Shown in pieces: positions 56,205-64,000 of a stretch of DNA of 64,000 nt. The position numbers were made by a program, and so were the translations under genes. The first letter of the stretch is position 1. Each line of letters begins with the position of its first letter. The stretch is from Anastrepha obliqua (lineage: Eukaryota > Arthropoda > Insecta > Diptera > Tephritidae): NCBI RefSeq assembly GCF_027943255.1, contig NC_072896.1, forward strand, positions 31,584,501 to 31,648,500, read 5' to 3'. A model generated the notes under the pieces. That model did no database searches and was not told the origin of the DNA. It saw only the letters and a program-made list of their open reading frames with translations.

Positions 56205-57501
56205 TTAGTTGCGCAACTAAGTTCCCGGTCTTTGTCAATAGATGCCGCCAGCAGCGTGTGCTTGTCGATTCTAACATAACGCCATTCTAAACGGCATAAA
56301 CCAAGCTGAGACATATGGCAAACAAACTGCTTTGACTCATTAGTGATTTTGTTTTGGTGTCATATACTTTTGGTTTTGTGAAAATGTCTGATTTTGTGCC
56401 GAATAATCGTCATTTGCGGGAAGTGTTGATTTTCCTCTTTCATTCGAAAAAATGGCGGCTGAAGCGCATCGAGAACTACAAAAAGTTTATGGAGATGCTG
56501 CTTTAAGTGAACCAATGCGTCGAGATGGATTCCGTCGCTTCAAAGACGGTGATTTTAATGTTGACGACTGTCCGCGTGAAGGAAGGCCAAAAACCTTCCA
56601 AGACGCTGAATTTGAGGCATTGCTCAATGTGGATCCGTGTGAAGCGCTAGAAGAGCTTGCTTCAGTATTAGGAAATACCCGCCAATCCGCCAATCCATTT
56701 CCAAGTGATTGCATGCTTTGGGAATGATTCAGAAACAGGGGACTTGGGTTCTTTATTAGTTAAAACCAAGGGATGTTGAACGTCGTTTTTTCGCTGGTAA
56801 ACAACTGCTCCAGCGGCAAAAAGGGAAGGGTTTTCTTCATCGCATCGTGACGGGTAATGAGAAATGGATTCATTACAGCAATCCAGAAAAGAAAGTCATG
56901 GGGACTGCCCGGTCATGCTTCTACGTCGTCGCCTTGGCCGAATTTTCACGCTGCGAAGGTTATGCTATGTATTCGGTGGGGCCAAGTTGGTGTTATTTAT
57001 TATGAACTGTTAAAACCAAGCAAAACCATCACTGGGGGTCGGTATCGACTTCAATTGATGCGATTGAGCTGAGCACTGCGCGAGAAGCGGCCGCAATACG
57101 CGAAGAGGCATGAAAAAGTGATTCTACAGCATGACCGAGCTCGGCCTCACGTTGCCAATCCCGTTAAAACCTACGTGGAAACACCGAAAGGGGAAATCTT
57201 ACCCCACCCGCCATATTCTCCAGATATTGCGCTGTCCGATTATCACCTGTTTCGATCGATGGCACATGGTCTAGCTAACCAGCAGTTCTATTCATATGAA
57301 AGCCATTAAAAATGGCTTGATCCGTGAATAGCCTCAAAAGATGAACAGTTTTACCGCGACGGAATACGAGATATACCATAAAGATGGGGAAAAGTAGTAG
57401 CCAGCGACGGGTAATACTTTCAATGATTCACTTGTAACCATTTTTTCACAATAAAGTTGTATTTTCATAAAAAAAAAGCGATAACTTAGTTGCACATCTA
57501 A
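56205..57501 (+). mobile_element. Mariner, mauritiana-type, frameshifted
   Basis: 1,297 bp between TA dinucleotides (56203..56204, 57502..57503), the normal mariner length. Inverted ends: left TTAGTTGCGCAACTAAGTT, right complement TTAGATGTGCAACTAAGTT. Transposase starts at 56385 (MSDFVPNNRHLREVLIFLF), shifts frame at about 56450, then gives AAEAHRELQKVYGD, RRFKDGDFNVDDCPREGRP, the first Asp region (TGNEKWIHY, Asp replaced), CIRWGQVGVIYYELLKPSKT, LQHDRARPHVA and PHPPYSPDIALSDYHLF. Counting between the last two catalytic residues gives 34, so DD34D. At least three frameshifts and a missing first Asp make it inactive. Confidence 0.93.
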
Positions 57502-57503
57502 TA

Positions 57504-58594
57504 TATTTTGATAAAAAGCTTCTTAAAATTGAATAAAAATCAACCAAAATTTCAAAATTTATCAATAAGTCATAGGCTACAGTTATTTAACTCAGTGTAA
57601 CTGTAAACCAAAATTAGCTGATATGTATTTCATGTGGATTCCCAACGAAGTTTCTGGGAGGTCTTTTCAAATTAGGATTTGATGAAAATCATATAAGTCA
57701 AACTATAAGGCGGGAAACTATCTTCGTATAAAAAGGGCAGCATTAATCAGATGTCGAGTAAATGGCTCTCAATAGTCTGAGTTTGCTATACATTTCCCTT
57801 ATGCTCCGTAGATGCTACTTAGCGAGATACAGAGTGCATGAAATTTCTGATCCAGAACTTACGAACCATTTACTCGCTACTCATGTCGTGCGCAGCTCCA
57901 CCTGTGGTTTGTCATGCGAAAGTCAACTAAATAAGTAACACACAACTACGAGTATTTAGTTCTAAATTCACTAGAACTGTAACAGTATGATACTACTAGA
58001 TTTTCTTACAGACTAAGCAACTTATTTTCTTTTCTATCAGTATAGGTCGTCAGTGATTCTGTGCCTCAAAATAACACTTATTTACGCTCACATTTTTCAA
58101 GTGACCCTTGGCACCAACTCTGCTCTGGGTTGACTACCTATTGTAGTGCGCTTGATTAATAGGAATCTTACATGGGCCCTAATTCAATTAAATCAAATGA
58201 GCAACAACACAAATATTTACGATGGCATCTGATAGTAGTTTCAATCTTTCAAATTATCCATAGCCTTCATACAAATACTCGTACACAACTGAGCGCACTA
58301 GAATTATTTGGAGCACACAAAGTGCAATGCAGCGAAGGGAAAATAGCATTGAGTAGATTTCAACGCCTGCTGCTAGATTTTGTGGCATATTTTTAAATGT
58401 TTTTTTTTTTTTTGTTTTTTACATTTAAGTTACTAAACTAAAATACTGTAGGTAACCACAAATTAGATACGCTTAATTAATCTTTATTGCATTCACACGA
58501 ACTTTGCCTAAAAAAAAAACAAGAAAAAAAATAGAAAAGTGGTAAAAGAAAGGAAGCAGATCGCCGGTCAGTCAAGAGTAAAGTAAAAGTAGTA
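57504..58594. other. Unique DNA
   Basis: No gene or transposon recognised. Confidence 0.45.
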
Positions 58595-59020
58595 TTGGTG
58601 AGTGGCTCGCGACAAAATTTTGAAGAGTTTTTATTTTTTCACTGTCTTTTGTATTCGTATGGGAATATGAGTGTGCGTGTGTGTAGTACGCCCGTATTAG
58701 AAGATGTCACCAAAGCGTGCAATAGGCGTACAGCGGCATATGGGCACACTCGCATGCATATGACAGCAGCTGGCGGTGGCCGTTCGCTGCGGCTTTTCTA
58801 TGCATTTCGTGGCGGCGTAATTGAAGTGGTGCCTCCGCTGCATATTATTACGGTTTTAATGGCATGTGTGTGCGTGGTGCGGTGCGGTCAAAGAGGTGTA
58901 GCTGAGTGGTTGTGGAAAAAATTAAATGGTATTTCCTTTCTATTCGTAGCACCGCCCACAGGTGTCACGTTTAATACATTTATTTTTTTTTCGACAACTC
59001 AAACGACAAAGGAAATTTAA
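58595..59020 (+). other. GC-richer island with a 141-codon open frame
   Basis: 58700..58920 is the GC-richest unique DNA in the right half. A frame is open through 58595..59020 but shows no domain, signal peptide or repeat. The flanks are not splice-like, and the tail codes Phe runs from T-rich DNA. Probably non-coding; could be a regulatory island. Confidence 0.25.
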
Positions 59021-60505
59021 ATTGGTTTCAGCAGTTGCTACATATATATTTATGTTCCTTTTTTCTGAACATTTTTTGAGCCTTGTTAAAGAGCGCGGCA
59101 CTATTTAGAAGCATGAAAAAATATTTTATGAGTTATTGTTGTTGTTGTTTTTTCATTATTTGCCGGTAGCAATTAAGGAAATTATGCGTTATGAGCAACG
59201 TTGGCAGTGACAATAAAAAATATGAAAAAAAAATTAAATAAAAATATATGAAAGAAAAATTATATAAAAAAAGTATTAAATAAAAAATATCAAAAAAAAA
59301 AATACATAAAAAAATTCTAAATAACAAATAATAAAAAAACCAACACTTCGCATGCGCCCATCAAATTTGTGGCACTATCATAATTTGTATGCAGTCAGCG
59401 ACTGCAAAAGTAAGAAAAAAGTTTCCTACACGAAAATTGTAAAAAGCACGAAAAACATAAAAAGGAAAAGGAATTAAATAATATCTGTCAGCATTTGTAA
59501 GATTTAATAAGTTTATGTAGAATTTATGTTAAAGGCATTGTATGTTGCATACAGAACGTTATAATTAGGCAAAAGTGTACATACCTACATAACAATCAAG
59601 TGAGCATATGTTCCTTACGCATTTGTGATGCATTTAAAGTAACATTTGTGGCAGCAAGCCAATATTCGTCATGCTGTGGCACGTACCATGCGGCATTAAA
59701 AGTGACAAATAAAATTTTTAGGCTTTGAATTTTGCATTTTTATTGTACTCCGCATGCTGTTCTTTATTCACAATATTCAAATTTATTCTTATCTATATCG
59801 ATACAGTGTTGGACGAGATAAAGGAAAATGATGATTCTCGCAAAATTTTTAAAAATAATTTTTACTGTTTGATGGACTTGTGGTATTTCATATGTTATGA
59901 GTTTACATATTTTACTATGTTCAAAAGGATCTTATACGTTTGATAGCGTTTGCCAATACAGATATCTGAGAATCAATTATAGGAAAACTATGGAAAACTC
60001 TCGAAATTATATGAAATCTATTATAATAATGTGATTGGAATAGGTTTTTTTTTACTTTAATGCGCCTATTTTTACTCTTAACAGTAGTTACGTCATTTTT
60101 TTTTTATTATCCGTGGTTCTGTTTGAAATTTTGTTTGGAAATTTTTGCGCACCTCGTATACCTAATAAAATCAAAAATAATTATATTTACCACCACTTTT
60201 GGCTATCGTTTCTTTTATCGTTTATTTGAAAATTTGTAAAACACTCGATTTTCGAAAAACAAAAGATAAATTAACTTCACTTTTTAGAAAAAAAAATTTA
60301 AAAATCGTAGATACGAAAATTTCTTAATCCTAGGACGCTCGCGCCATGAAGATTTTGCTCTTCTCGAGAGATTGCTCAAAAGTGTTAAAAACTTACCTAC
60401 GTTTTTTCAAAAATTAATATATTTTTCTTGTCTAAAGCTACTTTTTTTTCTTCAAAGACATTTTTATTTCTTCCTCTAGCGTAAGCTTCATTCTGTCCTT
60501 ATATT
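59021..60505. other. Unique DNA with A-rich tract
   Basis: A-rich at 59215..59340. No gene recognised. Confidence 0.45.
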
Positions 60506-61745
60506 TACAGGTTGAACGATAGGAAGTTTTACCTATTCAAAACACCGTAACTTTTTTGTGTGAAATTAGTTTTTATTTATTTCAAGGAAAAAATTGTTCC
60601 AAAATAATTACAATTTTAACATATATTCATTTTAGCTCGATTTGACCGTTTGAAGCTAAACGTAATAGTGTGATTGCGTTATATAGTATTTGGCTGGAAA
60701 ATCACAACCAGCCATTGTTCGTGAGCTCAGTCACCTCGAAGTGAATAAAATGTTTGTGTATCGCACTATAAAACATTGCAATGATACTGGTAGCATTGCA
60801 AAACGCTATGTGGAGGTGGACCAAAAAAAACCGCAACAACGCCAGAAATGGTTCGAAAAGTGAAGGCCCGACTTAAACGAAATCAACGTCGAAGTGGAAG
60901 AAAAATGGCAAAAGAACTGAAAATATCGCAAGACAGCATTCGACGCATATTGAAAAATGAGCTCAAGGTCAAGGCTTACAAGTTCCAAAAAGCACACGAT
61001 CGTTCACCCCAGCAAAAAAAGTTCGGTGCAAAAGAGCAAAAGAGTTGTCGCGCTTGCACGAACGTGGCGAATCTCCTAACATTGTGTTGTTTAATGAAAA
61101 AAATTTCCCAATTGAGCAGTTCATAAACACTCAAAACGATCTTGTTTACTTGACCGAACGCTCATAAGAGAATTTGAGCCTAGGTATGGCCACTCGAAGC
61201 AATTTCCCATCGCAAGTAATGGTTTGGGCCGCAGTGACCGCTGATGGACGCTCTCCAATCGTTTTTATCATGCCTGGTGTCAAAGTGAATGCGACTTATT
61301 ATCGGGACAATGTTTTAGAAGCTGCTTTAGAGCCGTGGACACGCAAACATTTCGGTCTCATAAAGCTCGTGTGAACAAACTTTGTTTCGTCAACACAATG
61401 GCTTTCAAATGCGCCAGACGCAAATCCGATGGACTATTCCATCTGGTCCATTTTGGAGAGCAAGGTGAGGACTAAAAAATATGCCAGTATGGATGCGCTG
61501 AAAAAAGTCGATTATACGAGAATGGGCCAAAATACCTTAAGATCACATTCGTGCAACATGCAACTCATTTTTTGACCGTTTGAAGGCTATAGTCAAGGCA
61601 AAAGGTGGTCATATCGAGCTAAGGTGAATATATGTATGTTAAAATTGTAATCATTTTTGAACAACTTTTTCTATGAAATCAATAGAAACTAATTTCACAC
61701 AAAAAAGTTATGATGTTTTTAATAGATAACACTTCATAAAAAAAA
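60506..61745 (+). mobile_element. Tc1/mariner-superfamily DDxD element
   Basis: About 1.24 kb with long imperfect inverted repeats: 60521..60587 pairs with 61672..61738, including ACTTTTTTGTGTGAAATTAG. Transposase on the + strand reads VNKMFVYRTIKHCNDTGS (HTH), MVRKVKARLKRNQRRSGRKM, AKELKISQDSIRRILKNELK, then over frameshifts NIVLFNEKNFPIEQF (first Asp replaced by Asn), SQVMVWAAVTADGRSPIVFI, a deleted stretch where the second Asp should be, and NAPDANPMDYSIWSILESK with the third Asp. The C-terminus (GKRWSYRAK) is out of frame. Same protein family as 16244..16976 with different termini. Dead. Exact DDxD class (maT/rosa-like) unresolved. Confidence 0.88.
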
Positions 61746-62060
61746 AAATAATTTTTACTTTTCACAAAAGATTGTTTATTTTTTGTTGAAAAAATAATGG
61801 AAAGAAAATTATAAATATACAGAATTGTTAAAAAAGTAATACTAAAAAACTATAATATTGAAAAAATTATACCAACGCAAATATTAAAAACAAAAAAATA
61901 AGATAAAATAAAAATAATATTAACAAAGACAAAAATGATGAAAAATATTAAAAAAACTTATATTAAATACAAAAATAAAAAAAATACCTACTAAAAGAAA
62001 ATAATAATAAAAAAATAATAATAACTTTAAAAGAATAATAATATTAAGAAAAAAACCATA
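61746..62060. repeat. A-rich low-complexity tract
   Basis: AATATTAAAAA and AATAATAAT words; no gene. Confidence 0.7.
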
Positions 62061-62859
62061 TTAACCCGCTTCGCACAGCAGTCTTGGTATAAAATTGTTT
62101 ATCGAAGTTGGTTAATTAGGTGATGTATAATTTAAAAATTATTAAAAATCTGAGATGCAATAACAGGGTGGCGCGGTGAGTGATGGTAAACCGTTGTACC
62201 ACTCGGGATGTTATGTGGTACAAATAAGCACCAGCCGTCTTGTAAAACACAGTTTAGAAATAAGAACTAATATACACAAAAATTTATATTTTATTTATTT
62301 AATTTTTTTTTATTTATATTTTTTTAATTGTTATATTATTCAAGAAAATTTTAGTGAAAAATATCTTTATACATAAAATTCACGTATGGTAAGTTGCGAA
62401 GCACGTTTTGCAAAGCGGTACTTGGCACTCTTTACATATCGTCTTAGTGCGAGTGTGAATTTTTTGAGAACTGTAGTTGGTGCAACGACGTCGTCTAGTA
62501 CCTTCAACAGGAAGGTGTATTGCCTTGCGTTGGGCAATTTGTGGTGTTCGTCCAGGTTTTGACTGACGAACGGCTATAGTTTGTAAGCTGTTCTGGATCA
62601 ATGTCTCAGCTAAATTAACTAAAATCGATTTGAATGGTATATTTTTCCGGTTGAGGTCGTTAATAATAATCACTGCTGTCATCAATATCAGACGGCAAAA
62701 CACTTTCTTTATCCGATTTCCTATCGTATTCATAAAGCCCAGACATCTGATTAGCCAAGCGAACTCCTCCCATAATCTCCCTATAAAATTTCATTTGACT
62801 TCTACATTGCACTAGCATTTTTTCTCCTGCTTTACCGCTGACTGAACTGAACGGGTTAA
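62061..62859 (-). mobile_element. piggyBac-like element, internally deleted
   Basis: TTAA at 62061..62064 and 62856..62859 encloses 791 bp starting CCCGCTTCGC and ending (complement) CCCGTTCAG, the TTAA-CCC..GGG-TTAA arrangement of piggyBac. The minus strand 62733..62380 encodes the C-terminal Cys-rich zinc-binding domain of piggyBac transposases: RRRCTNYSSQKIHTRTKTIC, then KECQVPLCKTCFATYHT and stop, with the C..C..C.xC..C/H pattern; the usual second Cys of the first pair is Tyr. An R/K-rich stretch precedes it. The catalytic DDD core is deleted, so this copy is non-autonomous. TIR identity beyond the first few bases is low. Confidence 0.82.
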
Positions 62860-64000
62860 ACGCGTTTTTTCAGAGAAAGAGAAGAGTTCGAATTGATCGC
62901 ACGGATATCTCAAACAATTTTAGTACGATTGACTTGAAATTTAAACAGTAAATTCAGATATATTTCCTCACAGACATTTTGTAAGGTTTTTGTCTGAATT
63001 TGTTTGAATATTTTTTTGTTTGAATGTTTTTCAAAAGCGCGCCATGCGCACTGTTTTATCGATTTGCTCAATTTCAAGAGCTGTGCGTACTAGCGTTGAT
63101 GGAATTAATGCAAAAATTATGTTATATTTTCCAACACTGTTTCTTCTGTTGTAAAACTCTAATCTCTTCCTTTCCAGTTCCAAATGCCAAGTCTATTTCC
63201 TCTACTCTTCCGTTTTTATTGCGTAAAATAATAGAAATTATATTCGCTTTATTGACATTTTTATAACTATCATATAAAAATGCTTGTCACACACACATAC
63301 ACACAATCACACAAACACGTGTCTAAATGCCTATAAATTTTCATGCCGTCACACATTGCTCCAGCCACATCATTGTGGCGCGCGTTCTTTACTTACATAT
63401 CCTGTGTAGATATATATATTTATGCGTTGCTGTTGTTATTATTGTAGTTGCTTATGGCCAGGAGGCATTTATGGTCATTAAAATTGCGCTGTAATTCATT
63501 GCTTTAGCCTTTCAGCGCATGCTCCTCGTGTGACAGAGCATAGCATAACACATTTACGTACGGCATAAAACCTTTCAACGTTTACTGTGTTTTTATTCAA
63601 GTATATTTTGTTTTCTTTTTTAATAAATATTACTAAAGAGTGTCTGTAGGTATCCATAAAAATGTCGCAAAACACATAAATGTTTAGTTGTTAACATTTG
63701 CTGTGCCTTTCGATAGCAGCCGCGGCGTGTAAAAGAAAATATTAGACAGAAATGAATGGATGTATGTGTGTATGTATGTATGTGTGTGTATATATATGTA
63801 TGTATGTACGTATGTGTGTATGTATGTATGTGTGTATGTATATAAGTTGTTGTTTTCCGCGTAATGAATTATTGGCAGGATGTTTAATGTGTAAGTGTTG
63901 GTATGCGTAATAAAATCTTTCAATCGCTCAAATGAAAAAAAATATATATTTATTGTCACTTTCTTTGTGTGTAAAATTTATGCTTTAACGGTGCTTTGTA
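62860..64000. other. Unique DNA
   Basis: No gene or transposon recognised; microsatellite at 63756..63845. Confidence 0.45.
63756..63845. repeat. (TATG)n/(TG)n microsatellite
   Basis: About 90 bp of TATG and TGTG units. Confidence 0.9.

Noticed and set aside
63684..63959. Tyr/Thr/His-rich open frame on the minus strand
   Set aside because: Translation of the TATG microsatellite.

Overview
The window is AT-rich insect DNA, most probably from a tephritid fruit fly. The evidence is a dispersed tRNA-derived SINE whose body I associate with Bactrocera/Ceratitis-type genomes, plus mariner, Tc1, pogo, piggyBac, RTE and RNase H-bearing non-LTR families typical of flies. The species assignment is inference. 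No intact host protein-coding gene is visible, and nothing resembles bacterial genes, operons, CRISPR or ribosomal RNA.

The most gene-like stretch is about 4185..6328 on the + strand. It is long, non-coding and A/C-rich (CAA/AACAA-type 5' UTR composition) and ends at a perfect splice donor (AAAG|GTGAGT). Downstream I see only transposons, satellites and unique AT-rich DNA, apart from one well-formed 63-nt candidate exon at 50050..50112. The simplest reading is the non-coding first exon of a large + strand gene followed by a very long first intron, with its coding exons outside the window. This is inference and needs RNA evidence.

Layout: 1..4180 holds unique DNA, a SINE with perfect target duplication inserted at the start codon of a dead mariner, and another DDxD transposase fragment. 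From 6.6 to 12.5 kb there is a five-unit satellite, a DD34E Tc1 element, a pogo-like MITE, and a pogo/CENP-B-like transposase pseudogene split by a TTAA-flanked MITE. From 14.7 to 18.1 kb there is a cluster of Tc1 and RTE debris, including an antisense RTE inserted into an RTE. From 19.7 to 26.5 kb there are small tandem duplications, SINEs, RTE and other non-LTR fragments, and a 255-bp satellite. From 27.4 to 33.7 kb there is a second TTAA MITE, a rearranged RTE-like element, interlaced hairpins and a SINE. From 34.7 to 41.7 kb there are long AT satellites, a duplicated segment and copy 1 of an unclassified repeat (R). From 43.6 to 48.7 kb there are an RT-bearing remnant, an ORF1-like fragment and an RNase H remnant with a pentanucleotide tail. 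From 50.4 to 53.3 kb there is a 2.9-kb element bounded by Tc1-type inverted repeats that contains repeat R copy 2 and a higher-order satellite. From 55 to 63 kb there are a mauritiana-type mariner (1,297 bp, TA-flanked), another Tc1/mariner-superfamily element, and a deleted piggyBac-like element with TTAA ends.

The TE genes are all broken by stops, frameshifts or deletions, so no autonomous activity is expected from these copies. What stands out is the repeated pattern of inverted-repeat ends enclosing AT-rich tandem arrays, and how cleanly several nested insertions can be ordered in time.
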